A stretch of DNA of 64,000 nt from Sphingomonas sp. LT1P40 (GCF_036663835.1 NZ_JAXOJT010000002.1:1-64000); one strand, 5' to 3'; shown: positions 16,878 to 25,390, numbered from the stretch's first letter. Translations and numbers: made by a program. The notes: generated by a model from the letters alone, not told the origin.

Positions 16878-18164
16878 TTAGCGGGCGGTGAGAGTTGCCT
16901 GCGATGCGGCCTGTTCGTTGAGCGGCGCGGATGGTGGTGCGCCGGTGCCGCGTGGCGCCTCGATCTTGCCGGCGCGTTCGGTCACCTTCGCGCCCGGTCC
17001 GATCATCTGCAGACCCTGAATCACCACCTTGTCGGTCGGTGCCAGCCCCGCGCGAATACTGCGCAGCCCGCCGATGCGTGGACCCGGCGTCACCTGCTTC
17101 GCTGCGACGACGCCGTCCTTGCCCACGACATAGACGATTTTCCGCGCCTGATCGGTGCGAACCGCTGCGTCGGGAACGAGCAGCGCGCGCTCGGCCGGAC
17201 CGCCGGTGAGGCGCATATTGCCGAACATGCCGGGCGTCAGAAAATAGTCCGGATTGGCGATGACCGCGCGGGCGCGGATCGTGCCGGACTGCGCGCTCAT
17301 GCCATTGTCGGTGAAATCGACCCGGCCAGTGCGGCTATAGCCACTCTCGTCCTGCAGCTTGATCTCCACCTGCTGCGCCGCATCGCCGCCCTTTTGCCGC
17401 TCACGCTGTGCCTTCAGGAACAGAGCTTCGGAACTGTCGAAGGTGAAGTAGATCGGGTCGAGCGCGTTGATCGTGGTCAACAACGTGCCGCCAGCGGCAT
17501 CCGCCGTCGAAACCAGATTGCCCGCATCGACCCGGCGGTCGGAAATGCGGCCGGTGATCGGCGCGCGCACCTGCGTGAACTGAACGTCGAGCGCACGTGC
17601 ACCGACGCGGGCCTGTGCCGCGGAGAGCGACGCCCGCACCGCGCGGACGCGAGCGGCGAGGCGATCATAATCGCTCTTCGACACGGCGTCCTCGGACAGC
17701 AAGCGGCTGGCGCGAGCCAGATCGGCCTCGGCCAATGCGACGTCGCTTTGTGCCTGAGTCACCCCGGCCCGCGCTTCGTTAAGCGATGCCGCGAACGGGC
17801 GCGAATCGATCGTGAAGAGCAACTGGCCCTTGCGCACGATCGCACCATCGGTGAAGTGAACGGCGGTGATCGCGCCGGAGACGCGCGGCCGCACCTCGAC
17901 GCTCTTCGATGCCTCGAACCGCCCGACATAATCGTCCCATTCGGTCAGGTCGCGCGCCAATGGCGTGGCGACAGTCACCGTGGGCGGCGGCGGGGCGGCG
18001 ATTGCGGGTGCTTCGCGATTGAGGAGACCGACTCCGGCCCCGACTGCGACCAGCGGCAGCACGATTGCCGACGCCCGCTGCCACAAGGGCCTGTCGGAAA
18101 AGCGCCGGTGCGGCACGGTGGTTTTCGCCACGGGGGCTGCTTCGATAGGGGAAATCATGTTCAT
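16878..18164 (-). CDS. RND periplasmic adaptor (AcrA/MexE family)
   Basis: A 428-residue membrane fusion protein: a short cytoplasmic N-terminus, one hydrophobic anchor (about 32-48, ASAIVLPLVAVGAGVGLL), a lipoyl half-motif (VEVRPRVSGAITAVHF), an alpha-helical hairpin with AQSDVALAEADL, the second lipoyl half (APITGRISDRRVDAGNLV), and beta-barrel and proximal domains. It bridges pump and channel. The start is the ATG at 18164, which overlaps the stop of the upstream small gene (ATGA) and has GGAGC upstream. The frame can be extended to 18455, but that part only covers the preceding gene in another frame. Confidence 0.94.
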   Translation of the reverse strand: MNMISPIEAAPVAKTTVPHRRFSDRPLWQRASAIVLPLVAVGAGVGLLNREAPAIAAPPPPTVTVATPLARDLTEWDDYVGRFEASKSVEVRPRVSGAITAVHFTDGAIVRKGQLLFTIDSRPFAASLNEARAGVTQAQSDVALAEADLARASRLLSEDAVSKSDYDRLAARVRAVRASLSAAQARVGARALDVQFTQVRAPITGRISDRRVDAGNLVSTADAAGGTLLTTINALDPIYFTFDSSEALFLKAQRERQKGGDAAQQVEIKLQDESGYSRTGRVDFTDNGMSAQSGTIRARAVIANPDYFLTPGMFGNMRLTGGPAERALLVPDAAVRTDQARKIVYVVGKDGVVAAKQVTPGPRIGGLRSIRAGLAPTDKVVIQGLQMIGPGAKVTERAGKIEAPRGTGAPPSAPLNEQAASQATLTAR

Positions 18165-18568
18165 CGTGATTTGCTCCGGACGCGCTTGGCGCGTGCGCTG
18201 ACGATGCTGCCCGCGAGCAGCTCGTAATGGTGAAGGGTGAAACCGACCGCGAGAAAGGCGCGCACCGCGGACTCGGCGACGCGATAGCCCTGATGCCAGG
18301 TCAGCACCGCCAGACGGCGAAGCGCCTCCAGTTTCGGATCGGCAAGCTTGGGATTGGGCCGCCCCCAGAACAAGGTGCCGAGCGCGACCGTCATCCGGCT
18401 GGGAGCCTTGAGGGTGGACAACGGATCGCGCTCGGCAAGCGCCACGACCGCCCATTCAAGCGCGGAGAAGCGCGCGGGAACGGGGTCCGGCTCGGGGGAG
18501 CGGGTGACGGATTGATCGATGCCCGCCAATGCGGCGGTGCCGAATTCGCCAAAAGACAGATACGCCAT
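18161..18568 (-). CDS. Small conserved-looking protein leading the RND operon, function unknown
   Basis: A 135-residue protein, first gene of the efflux operon, with AAGGAGG placed 8 nt before its ATG (18568) and an ATGA overlap with the adaptor gene. These features support it as a real, well-translated gene. It has no signal peptide and no clear membrane segment; it contains SRMTVALGTLFW and a C-terminal LTWHQGYRVAE...GFTLHHYELL stretch rich in aromatic residues. I do not recognise a domain. Tight coupling with the adaptor suggests a role in, or control of, the efflux system. Confidence 0.8.
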   Translation of the reverse strand: MAYLSFGEFGTAALAGIDQSVTRSPEPDPVPARFSALEWAVVALAERDPLSTLKAPSRMTVALGTLFWGRPNPKLADPKLEALRRLAVLTWHQGYRVAESAVRAFLAVGFTLHHYELLAGSIVSARAKRVRSKSR

Positions 18569-18715
18569 GATGCATGCCTCCTTCGGACGAAGTGCCAAGC
18601 ACCACCGCCCGTTTTTCTACGGTTTTTGGGGAGGCTGCCTGGCGAGAACGCGCATGTTCCCTACGCGACGAAGCGCATGCTCGCCGGACAGCCGTCAGTC
18701 ATGAATGTCAGTGAA

Positions 18716-18733
18716 CCGGACGTCGCCGTCCGG
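18716..18733 (-). other. Hairpin with GNRA-type loop in RND operon leader
   Basis: A perfect 7-bp stem CCGGACG/CGTCCGG closes a four-base loop that reads GCGA in the minus-strand transcript, a GNRA tetraloop. It sits about 150 nt upstream of the first gene and directly after the tiny reading frame at 18736-18765. There is no U-run, so it is not a plain terminator. Confidence 0.45.
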
Positions 18734-18735
18734 GA

Positions 18736-18765
18736 TCAGCCCTTACGAAATTTCTCTGTCCGCAT
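18736..18765 (-). CDS. Possible nine-codon leader peptide
   Basis: ATG (18765) to TGA (18736) encodes MRTEKFRKG, with AAAGGG 5-7 nt upstream of the ATG. It ends 2-3 nt before the tetraloop hairpin. Leader peptides of this size sometimes control antibiotic-resistance and efflux operons by ribosome stalling, but a frame this short can arise by chance, so this is only a candidate. Confidence 0.25.
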   Translation of the reverse strand: MRTEKFRKG

Positions 18766-18821
18766 CGTTTCCCTTTCGATGCCGAAGCTGCGGTGACGCC
18801 GCTCCGCCTTCTGTACTGTAT

Positions 18822-18850
18822 GGTATAGAAAGCGCGCTGCACTGCGTCAA
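18822..18850 (-). promoter_or_regulatory. Sigma-70-type promoter of the RND efflux operon
   Basis: On the minus strand TTGACG (18850-18845), 17 nt, TATACC (18827-18822). The -10 box is followed by ATACAGTACAG, and the TetR gene lies next to it, so repressor binding over or near these boxes is likely. Inferred transcription start is about 18815. Confidence 0.65.
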
Positions 18851-18900
18851 GATCATTTTGTACCGCTCGATATGTTTTTATCGGCGGTCGGGTAAAGCGC

Positions 18901-19512
18901 TTATTTAGACGGCCACATCGCCATGCTGGTATCGACCAGTCGCTCCAGATCTTCGCGCGTCGCGCCGGCACCGGCCTGAACCGCCATGCCCTGAACGATC
19001 GCATAGAGAAAACTGGTCAGCCCCTCGACATCGGCAGTCGCGGGGAGGTCGCCCTCGGCCTTTGCCCGTTCGAGCCGTTCGACCAGCGCCGCGCGCGCGA
19101 CCTTGCCGCGCTCGAGCACTTCGTGACGGATCGATTCGGCTTCAGCGCCGCACGCGACCGAGCTGATGACGCCCAGACAGCCATGCGGCTCGCAACTGCT
19201 GGTCTGATTCGCCAGACTGCCGCACAACAAATGGCGGGCGACTTCACGCGCGGTCGGCTGGTCGAGCGACGCGCCGATATAGCAGAGCTTCTCTTCCTGA
19301 TAGAGGTCGAGCGCCTTGCGGAACAGCGCCTCTTTATTGCCGAACGCGGCGTAGAGGCTGGGGCGGGTGATGCCCATAGCCTCGGTCAAATCGTTCAGCG
19401 ATGCGCCCTCATACCCCTTGCTCCAGAATACGTTGAGCGCGGCCGCCAGCGCCGCATCGACGCAGAATTCGCGTGGACGCCCTTTGGCGGGATGGGCAAT
19501 AACGGTTTCCAT
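18901..19512 (-). CDS. TetR/AcrR-family transcriptional regulator
   Basis: About 203 residues. An N-terminal TetR helix-turn-helix (residues about 10-60, with FWSKGYEGASLNDLTEAMGITRPS... in two pieces and LYAAFGNKEALF) is followed by a ligand-binding domain (ASLDQPTAREVARHLL; YAIVQGMAVQAGAGATREDL). It lies directly upstream of the RND operon on the same strand and is the obvious candidate repressor of the efflux genes. The ATG at 19512 is preferred over a GTG at 19554 because the only good promoter-like boxes (19522-19550) lie between the two; the mRNA would then have almost no leader. Confidence 0.9.
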   Translation of the reverse strand: METVIAHPAKGRPREFCVDAALAAALNVFWSKGYEGASLNDLTEAMGITRPSLYAAFGNKEALFRKALDLYQEEKLCYIGASLDQPTAREVARHLLCGSLANQTSSCEPHGCLGVISSVACGAEAESIRHEVLERGKVARAALVERLERAKAEGDLPATADVEGLTSFLYAIVQGMAVQAGAGATREDLERLVDTSMAMWPSK

Positions 19513-19521
19513 ATCGGGCGG

Positions 19522-19550
19522 TATATAATTCGGCTGAACGCCCAGCGCAA
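19522..19550 (-). promoter_or_regulatory. Promoter of the TetR gene
   Basis: Minus strand TTGCGC (19550-19545), 17 nt, TATATA (19527-19522). Transcription would begin about 3-5 nt before the ATG at 19512, predicting a leaderless or nearly leaderless message. No Shine-Dalgarno sequence is seen before that ATG, which agrees. Confidence 0.5.
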
Positions 19551-19573
19551 CCACCGGTGTGAACCCGAACCGC

Positions 19574-21649
19574 TCAGTCGAGCGCGCGGAACCGGACCGC
19601 GACGCCCCCGCCCGGTGCCATCGCCAGACTCATCCGGTCGGCGCGCGTCACGAGTCGCGTTTCCACCGTCAGCGCCAGCGGGCTGGTGCGATAATCCGCC
19701 CCCGGCCCGTCCCGGTAGATTTGCGCCTCATAGCGCTTGCCTTCGCTCAGGAAATTGAGCGGCTGGTCGAGCGTGCGGGCGGTTTCATCGGTCACCGCAC
19801 CCAGAAACCAGTCGCGCCCGTCGCGCGGCTGACGCGCGACCACAGCATAATCGCCGATCGCGGCCTGCAACGTGCGCGAGGTCTCCCAGTCGGTCGGCAC
19901 GTCGCGGATGAAGCGGAAGGCATCGGGGTGCTTCTCGTAATTCTCGGGCAGGTCCGCCGCCATCTGCACCGGACTGTACAGCACGACATAGAGCGCGAGC
20001 TGAGTCGCCAGCGTCGATTGCACGCGGTGGTTCAGATCGCTCTTGCCGTGCGTGATGTCGAAAATGCCGGGCGTATAATCCATCGGCCCCGCCAACATGC
20101 GCGTGAAGGGCAGGATCGTGACATGCTCGGGCGGGTTTGTCGGGCGGCCCCAGGCGTTGAATTCCTGTCCGCGTGCGCCTTCTCGGGCGATCATATTGGG
20201 GAAGGTGCGGCGCAGGCCGGTATCCTTGACCGGTTCATGCGCATTGACCGCGATGCGGTTCGCGGCCGCGACTTCGGCGACGCGCAGATGGTGGCGGACC
20301 ATATATTGATCGGCAAACCAGTGTCCCTTGCCTTCGCTGTCCCGGATCGTGCCGCTGGGATGGACATGGCCGGTCTTGACTTGCGTCACGCCCATCCTGC
20401 CATAGAGGCGCATCGCGTCCGCCAGCTGCGCCTCGTAATTGGGGACGCCGCCGCCGGTTTCGTGATGGCCGATCAGGCGCACGCCCTTTGTCCGGCCATA
20501 GGCGGTGATTCCGGCCAGGTCGAAATCGGGATAGGGTTCGGTGAAGCTGAACTTGTCGCCGTTTGCGATCCAGTCGCCGTCCCAGCCCTTGTTCCAGCCC
20601 TCCACCAGCACGCCGTCGAAACCGTATTTCGCGGCAAAATCCATATAGCGTTTCACGTTGGCGGTGTTCGCACCGTGCTTCGGCCCGCTGCCCCAGGTCG
20701 ATTTCTCGAGATGCATCTCCCACCAGATGCCGACATATTTGCCGGGCTTTACCCAGGAGACATCGCCGAGCTTGTTGGGTTCGTTAAGGTTGAGAGTCAG
20801 GCGGCTGTCGGCGAGCGCGGCGGCGCTGTCGCCGATCAGGATGGTGCGCCAGGGCGTGGTGAAGGCGCCGGTTTTGCGCGCGAGCACGCCGTCGGGTGCG
20901 GGCATCAGCCACGCGGTAAGCTTGCCTGCGCCGTCACCGGACAGCAGCATGCTGGGAAAATCGACCAGCGCCGCTTCGTGGATCGACAAATGCAGACCAT
21001 CGCTGCGTCGCAATGTCAGCGGCGATTCCGCCAGCGTGATGCGGCGGGCGTCGGCCTGCGTGTAGAGATACTCGTCGCGATCGGGGCCGAGCGCCTGATA
21101 CCACCATGACTGATGGTCGCCGACCGGACGGAATTCGGTGCGATCGGCGGCGACCGACACCGCCTGACCGGCGGGGATGTTGGCATAGCTATAGCGAAAG
21201 CCGATGCCGTCGTCGAACAGGCGGAATGTGACCTGGACGTTTTTCGTCAACACTGTGTCGCCAGTCAGGGTGACCGCCAATTCCGTATGGCGGTCACGAA
21301 CCAGCCGCTGCTCGCCCCAAGGCTGTTCCCACGTTGAATCCGCAGAATTGCGACGGGGGGTGGTGAGCGCGGTGTAGCGCGCCGCAGGTTCACCGGCGAA
21401 ATCCAGGCCAAGCGCGGATGGCGCAATCACCGGCTGACCAGCGCGGCTGACGGCGTAGACCGCACGGCCATTGTCGATGGCTACGCACAGCTCGATCACC
21501 TTGTCCGGCGATTGCGCGCATTCGCGCGCCGCGGCGATCGCGGCGGCGGGCAGCAGCGTGGCGGCGAGCGTTGCAACAAGCGGGGTGAGGCGGTTGCGAC
21601 GATCGCGCAGAAACAATCGGGCAACCTGTGTTGCCACGGGCCGGGCCAT
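19574..21649 (-). CDS. Glycoside hydrolase family 97 alpha-glucosidase (SusB-like)
   Basis: A 691-residue exported enzyme with the GH97 layout: signal peptide (hydrophobic run to about residue 40), N-terminal beta-sandwich, (beta/alpha)8 barrel (VLVEGWNKGWDGDW, GVRLIGHHETGGG) and C-terminal beta domain. Glu397 (HHET), Glu472 (AHEP) and Glu496 (GQEF) match, in context and spacing, the three glutamates of Bacteroides SusB (439, 508, 532 as I recall), which belong to the inverting alpha-glucosidase subgroup; the retaining alpha-galactosidases use Asp instead. It would release glucose from maltose or other alpha-glucans in the periplasm. SD GGGGGAGAGG precedes the ATG. The upstream 145-bp gap carries a TGCAAA-type palindrome that may be a LacI-family operator. 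Confidence 0.94.
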   Translation of the reverse strand: MARPVATQVARLFLRDRRNRLTPLVATLAATLLPAAAIAAARECAQSPDKVIELCVAIDNGRAVYAVSRAGQPVIAPSALGLDFAGEPAARYTALTTPRRNSADSTWEQPWGEQRLVRDRHTELAVTLTGDTVLTKNVQVTFRLFDDGIGFRYSYANIPAGQAVSVAADRTEFRPVGDHQSWWYQALGPDRDEYLYTQADARRITLAESPLTLRRSDGLHLSIHEAALVDFPSMLLSGDGAGKLTAWLMPAPDGVLARKTGAFTTPWRTILIGDSAAALADSRLTLNLNEPNKLGDVSWVKPGKYVGIWWEMHLEKSTWGSGPKHGANTANVKRYMDFAAKYGFDGVLVEGWNKGWDGDWIANGDKFSFTEPYPDFDLAGITAYGRTKGVRLIGHHETGGGVPNYEAQLADAMRLYGRMGVTQVKTGHVHPSGTIRDSEGKGHWFADQYMVRHHLRVAEVAAANRIAVNAHEPVKDTGLRRTFPNMIAREGARGQEFNAWGRPTNPPEHVTILPFTRMLAGPMDYTPGIFDITHGKSDLNHRVQSTLATQLALYVVLYSPVQMAADLPENYEKHPDAFRFIRDVPTDWETSRTLQAAIGDYAVVARQPRDGRDWFLGAVTDETARTLDQPLNFLSEGKRYEAQIYRDGPGADYRTSPLALTVETRLVTRADRMSLAMAPGGGVAVRFRALD

Positions 21650-21766
21650 GATCCTCTCCCCCTGTCAGCCGGTGCCGCGCCGTTTCGGACGCTGCTTACG
21701 GGGCACTATTTGCGTTTTTTTGCGCTATAGGCAACGGCAATATGCAAGCGTAATCAGCAAATATGA

Positions 21767-21780
21767 TGCAAAACTTTGCA
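21767..21780. promoter_or_regulatory. Candidate LacI-family operator (TGCAAA-AC-TTTGCA)
   Basis: A perfect inverted repeat with 6-bp arms sits in the gap between the MFS transporter stop and the GH97 start, surrounded by further TTTGC/GCAAA half-sites. The same TGCAAA half-site recurs upstream of the TonB receptor at 35300-35331. The LacI-type regulator encoded at 23375 is the natural candidate to bind it. A clear -35/-10 pair for GH97 is not obvious; TATAGC on the minus strand near 21725 may be its -10 box. Confidence 0.45.
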
Positions 21781-21794
21781 CTAATCGCCGATCA

Positions 21795-23294
21795 TCATCG
21801 CGGGCGCGGGATCGTGAGCGCGACCGCAGCGGCGACAACCATGCAGGCGGCGGCGAGGATGAGCGCGAATTCGGTATGCCCGCCGAACCAAGTCTGCACC
21901 ACCACGCCCAGCACCGACGCCGCAACCAGCTGGGGCAGCACCAGGAAGATGTTGTGAATGCCCATATACACCCCGCGCTTGGCGGCCGGGAGCGCGTCGG
22001 CGAGCATCGCGTAGGGCAGCGACAACACTGCCGCCCACGCGATGCCGAGCCCGAGTGTCGGGAGCCACAGCAACGTCGGATCGCCGAAACCGACGATGCC
22101 GAGCAGTCCACCCGCGCCGACCAGCAGGCACGCCGAGTAAGTGAGCCGCCGTCCGATTCGCGCGGCGAGCGACGGGAGCAGCAACGCGGCGAGCGCGGCG
22201 ACGCCGTTATACTGCGCGAAGATCAACCCGACCCGGTCGGCGGCGAGCGCATAGGCGGCGCTGGCGGGATCGAGCGTGCCGAAATGCCGTGCGGCGACGG
22301 CGGGCATGGTGAACACCCATATCGCAAACAAGCCGAACCAGGTGAAGAATTGCACCACTGCCAGCCGTCGCAGCACGGGCGGCATGCGGATCACATCCTC
22401 GACGATTTCCAGCACCGGCGGCAGCGCGCTGCCGCGCAGACGATAGCGCACGACCAGCAGCACCAGCACGCCATAGCCGGCGGCGATCGCCGCAAGCACG
22501 TGCAGTTCACGATCGTCGAGCCAGAATATCGCGGTCAGCGCGACGAGCAGCGCCGCGCCCAGCCAGCCCCAGCCCCATATCGCCCAGCCACGCGGATCGA
22601 CCGGGTCCATGCCCCCTTCCGAAGCCTGTTCGAGCGCCACACCGGAGAGCGGCGCGGGCGGGGATTCGCGCGTGGTGAAAACGGTCCACGCAACCGACAG
22701 CAGCAGCGCCACTGCACCTGCATAAAAGGCGACGCGGATCGCGGGCGGCAATTGCCCGGCCGCCGCCTGCGCCTCGACCCCGAACCAGTGCGACAACATC
22801 CATGGCAAAGCGGACGCGAACACGGCACCCGTGCCGATGAAGAACACTTGGATCGCAAAGCCCAGCGTGCGTTGATCCTCGGGCAACGAATCCGCGACGA
22901 GCGCGCGGAACGGTTCCATCACGATGTTGATTGCGGCGATCAGCAGCCACAACATCACGCTTGCCGCCCACAGGCTGGTCATGTGCGGCATGGCGAACAG
23001 CACCGCAGCGGAGAGCAAGGCGCCGATCAGCATATAGGGCCGCCGCCGCCCCAATCGCCCCCAGGTCCGGTCGCTGAGATAGCCGATCAGCGGCTGCACC
23101 AGCAATCCGGCGGCGGGCGCGGCGATCCACAGGAACGCCAGCTGGTCGATGTCCGCGCCGAATGTCTGGAAGATGCGGCTGGTGTTGACGTTGTGCAGCC
23201 CCCACACGATCTGAACGCCGAACAGGCCCAGGCACATGTTGCAGATCGCCCGGATCGACTGCCGCGCGAGCGGAACCTGTGGCAGCTTTTCCAT
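21795..23294 (-). CDS. MFS sugar transporter (SLC45/MalY-like disaccharide:proton symporter)
   Basis: A 499-residue inner-membrane protein with about twelve hydrophobic helices. The first loop carries the signature GYLSDRTWGRLGRRRPYMLIG, typical of glycoside/sucrose-maltose symporters. Related proteins carry maltose or other disaccharides across the inner membrane in Caulobacter and sphingomonads. The start is the ATG at 23294 (MEKLPQ), with GGGGGAAG upstream; the frame could begin further upstream at 23363 but that would cross the divergent promoter region. Divergent from the LacI regulator (80-bp gap), consistent with shared control. Confidence 0.9.
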   Translation of the reverse strand: MEKLPQVPLARQSIRAICNMCLGLFGVQIVWGLHNVNTSRIFQTFGADIDQLAFLWIAAPAAGLLVQPLIGYLSDRTWGRLGRRRPYMLIGALLSAAVLFAMPHMTSLWAASVMLWLLIAAINIVMEPFRALVADSLPEDQRTLGFAIQVFFIGTGAVFASALPWMLSHWFGVEAQAAAGQLPPAIRVAFYAGAVALLLSVAWTVFTTRESPPAPLSGVALEQASEGGMDPVDPRGWAIWGWGWLGAALLVALTAIFWLDDRELHVLAAIAAGYGVLVLLVVRYRLRGSALPPVLEIVEDVIRMPPVLRRLAVVQFFTWFGLFAIWVFTMPAVAARHFGTLDPASAAYALAADRVGLIFAQYNGVAALAALLLPSLAARIGRRLTYSACLLVGAGGLLGIVGFGDPTLLWLPTLGLGIAWAAVLSLPYAMLADALPAAKRGVYMGIHNIFLVLPQLVAASVLGVVVQTWFGGHTEFALILAAACMVVAAAVALTIPRPR

Positions 23295-23374
23295 CCTCTT
23301 CCCCCGCCCTCGCTTGCCAAGATCGTGGCGAGGTGCATTAACGTTCCGGATACCCCTCAACATAGTATGGCGCG

Positions 23375-24385
23375 ATGAGCAACGGCAACGGAACCACCCG
23401 TCTGGAAGACCTTGCCACGCTGGCCGGCGTGTCGGTGTCCACGGCGTCGCGTGCGCTCAACGATCATCCGGCGATCAGCACGCGCACCAAGCAGAAAATC
23501 TGGGCGCTGGCGCGTGAGCACGACTATCCGTTTCGCCGCCACATGCCCGCCGGACCGATCGGGGCGGAGGGATCGATCGTGATCGTGACCCCGCATCTGC
23601 GCGGGCGCGCGCTGCCGCTGTCGCACCCCTTTTTCCTCGAACTGCTGGCGAGCATCGGCGAGGCGGCACGCGCGCGCGACTGCGATTTCACCGTCAGCCA
23701 CACCGCCCCCGCCAGCTTCGACGATCTGGTGCTGACCACGACGACGAGCCGCGCCAATGGCGTGATCTTTCTGGGGCAGAGCATGCTGCATGACGAGCTT
23801 AACCGGCTGGCCGATATCGGTACCCGCTTCGTCGTGTGGGGTGCACAGATGCCGAAGCAGAAATATTGCTCTGTCGGGTCCGACAATCTGTTGGGCGGAC
23901 GGCGCGCGACACAGCATCTTGCGCGACTGGGGCGCAAGCGGATCATGTTCCTCGGCACTACCGATCCAGAGGCGATCCTGCGGCGGCGCGGCTATCGTGA
24001 GGGGCTGGAGGAAAGTGGCATGACGCTCGACCCCGAGCTGATCGTACCGATCGACTTCGAGATGGAGCCGGCACAGGACGCAGTTGCGCGGCTGCTGCGC
24101 CGGAGCATGCGATTCGACGGCATCGTGGCATCGAGCGACTTGATCGCGCTGGGGGCGATCCGCGCGCTGCGCAGCGCCGGCCTTTCGGTGCCGCGCGACG
24201 TTTCGGTGGTCGGCTATGACGACATGCTGCTGGCGCGGCTGAGCACCCCGGCGCTCACGACGATCCGACAGGATACGCAGGAGGCCGGACGCATCCTTGT
24301 CGGCCATGTGCTCGACCCCACGTCCGACAATCAGCCGCAACTGCTGCCGACCAATTTGATCGTCCGCGAATCTTGCGGCGCCTGA
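23375..24385 (+). CDS. LacI/GalR-family transcriptional regulator
   Basis: 336 residues: an N-terminal LacI helix-turn-helix and hinge (LEDLATLAGVSVSTASRALN; DHPAISTRTKQKI), then a periplasmic-binding-protein-like sugar-sensing domain (about 68-330, with LGRKRIMFLG, FDGIVASSDLIALGAIRAL and SVVGYDDMLLARL). Divergent from the sugar transporter and close to GH97, it probably controls this alpha-glucan locus in response to a glucoside. TGCAAA palindromes at 21767 and 35310 are candidate binding sites. The next gene starts 3 bp after its stop. Confidence 0.93.
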   Translation: MSNGNGTTRLEDLATLAGVSVSTASRALNDHPAISTRTKQKIWALAREHDYPFRRHMPAGPIGAEGSIVIVTPHLRGRALPLSHPFFLELLASIGEAARARDCDFTVSHTAPASFDDLVLTTTTSRANGVIFLGQSMLHDELNRLADIGTRFVVWGAQMPKQKYCSVGSDNLLGGRRATQHLARLGRKRIMFLGTTDPEAILRRRGYREGLEESGMTLDPELIVPIDFEMEPAQDAVARLLRRSMRFDGIVASSDLIALGAIRALRSAGLSVPRDVSVVGYDDMLLARLSTPALTTIRQDTQEAGRILVGHVLDPTSDNQPQLLPTNLIVRESCGA

Positions 24386-24388
24386 GCG

Positions 24389-25390
24389 GTGGAGATCATG
24401 GAGGCCACCGGCGTCACGCCCGAACGCTTCCATAGCGAGATCGTGCCCGCCGGACGTCCGGTGGTGCTGCGCGGGCTGGTCGCGCACTGGCCGGTGGTCG
24501 CCGCCGCGCAGCAATCCGGGGCGGCGCTGGCGCAGTATCTCGCACGGTTCGATCGCGCGCGGGCGATGGGCGCGATGCTCGGCCCGCCACGGATCAAGGG
24601 CCGGCTGTTTTACAATGACGACGCTACCGGCTTTAATTTCCGCCGCCAGAGCGTGAAGCTCGACGGCGCGTTCGATTTCCTGCTGCGCGCGGCGGAGGAA
24701 GCGGAGCCGCCTACCTTCGCCATCCAGTCGGCCCAGGTGTGGAACGGGTTGCCGGGGTTCGAGGGTGAGAATTTGCTGCCGCTGCTGGGGCCGGAGGTCG
24801 AGCCGCGCGTGTGGATCGGCAATCGCGTAATCGTCGCGGCGCATCACGATCCGAACGAGAATATCGCCTGTGTCGTCAGCGGGCGGCGGCGCTTCACGCT
24901 GTTTCCGCCCGAACAGATCGACAATCTTTATATGGGACCGATGGAGAAAACGCCCGCCGGGGCGACGATCTCGATGGTCGATTTCGACGATCCCGACCCG
25001 GTCGCCCATCCGCGTTTTGCCGAGGCGATGAAGGCCGCGATCATAGTCGATATGGTGCCGGGCGACGCGCTCTATATCCCCTATATGTGGTGGCATCATG
25101 TGCGGTCGGTCGACGCGATCAACATGCTGGTCAATTACTGGTGGGGGCCGACCAAGGTCGATGCCAGCCACCCGACCGACGCGCTGCTACACGCGATGCT
25201 GGCGATCCGGCACCTGCCCGAGGCGCACCGCCGCGCGTGGCGCGCGCATTTCGACCATTATGTCTTTGCCGGGGAGGAACAGGCGGGTGCGCATTTGCCG
25301 ACCGGTGCGCGCGGGATATTGGGACCGCTCGACGACAAGGGGCGCAGCGATGTGCGCGCGGCGGTGCAACGCGGGCTGGACCGCGAATAG
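24389..25390 (+). CDS. JmjC-like cupin (cupin_8) protein, putative 2-oxoglutarate/Fe(II) oxygenase
   Basis: A 333-residue cupin-8 protein. A double-stranded beta-helix core includes the likely metal-binding H-x-D in VAAHHDPNENIACVVSG and a distal His in YMWWHHVRSV; RRRFTLFPPEQ is a family hallmark. Proteins of this type act as hydroxylases on proteins or small molecules, and they are often encoded beside tryptophan halogenases and TonB receptors in Caulobacterales and Sphingomonadales (recalled, not searched). Its own substrate is unknown. It follows the LacI gene by 3 bp, so it is likely cotranscribed. The GTG at 24389 is listed; an ATG at 24398 is also possible. Its TAG abuts the stop of the convergent beta-helix gene with no gap. 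Confidence 0.82.
   Translation: MEIMEATGVTPERFHSEIVPAGRPVVLRGLVAHWPVVAAAQQSGAALAQYLARFDRARAMGAMLGPPRIKGRLFYNDDATGFNFRRQSVKLDGAFDFLLRAAEEAEPPTFAIQSAQVWNGLPGFEGENLLPLLGPEVEPRVWIGNRVIVAAHHDPNENIACVVSGRRRFTLFPPEQIDNLYMGPMEKTPAGATISMVDFDDPDPVAHPRFAEAMKAAIIVDMVPGDALYIPYMWWHHVRSVDAINMLVNYWWGPTKVDASHPTDALLHAMLAIRHLPEAHRRAWRAHFDHYVFAGEEQAGAHLPTGARGILGPLDDKGRSDVRAAVQRGLDRE

Larger units (their letters stand above)
18569..18900. other. Intergenic region: leader of the RND operon and TetR gene end
   Basis: This 332-bp gap holds a sigma-70-like minus-strand promoter (18822-18850), an inferred leader of about 245 nt containing a nine-codon reading frame and a tetraloop hairpin (listed separately), and about 50 bp upstream of the promoter up to the TetR stop. 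The frames that run through it on the plus strand have no credible start and look like noise. Confidence 0.6.

Noticed and set aside
15233..16891. A 552-codon plus-strand frame across the RND pump
   Set aside because: It is antisense to a complete AcrB-type gene, with His/Arg/Asp-rich random-looking composition.
18705..18908. A 67-codon plus-strand frame in the RND leader
   Set aside because: It has no Shine-Dalgarno, runs antisense to the promoter and leader, and has no recognisable composition.
23357..25171. A 604-codon minus-strand frame covering the LacI and cupin genes
   Set aside because: It is antisense to two genes with clear domains and carries no recognisable motif itself.
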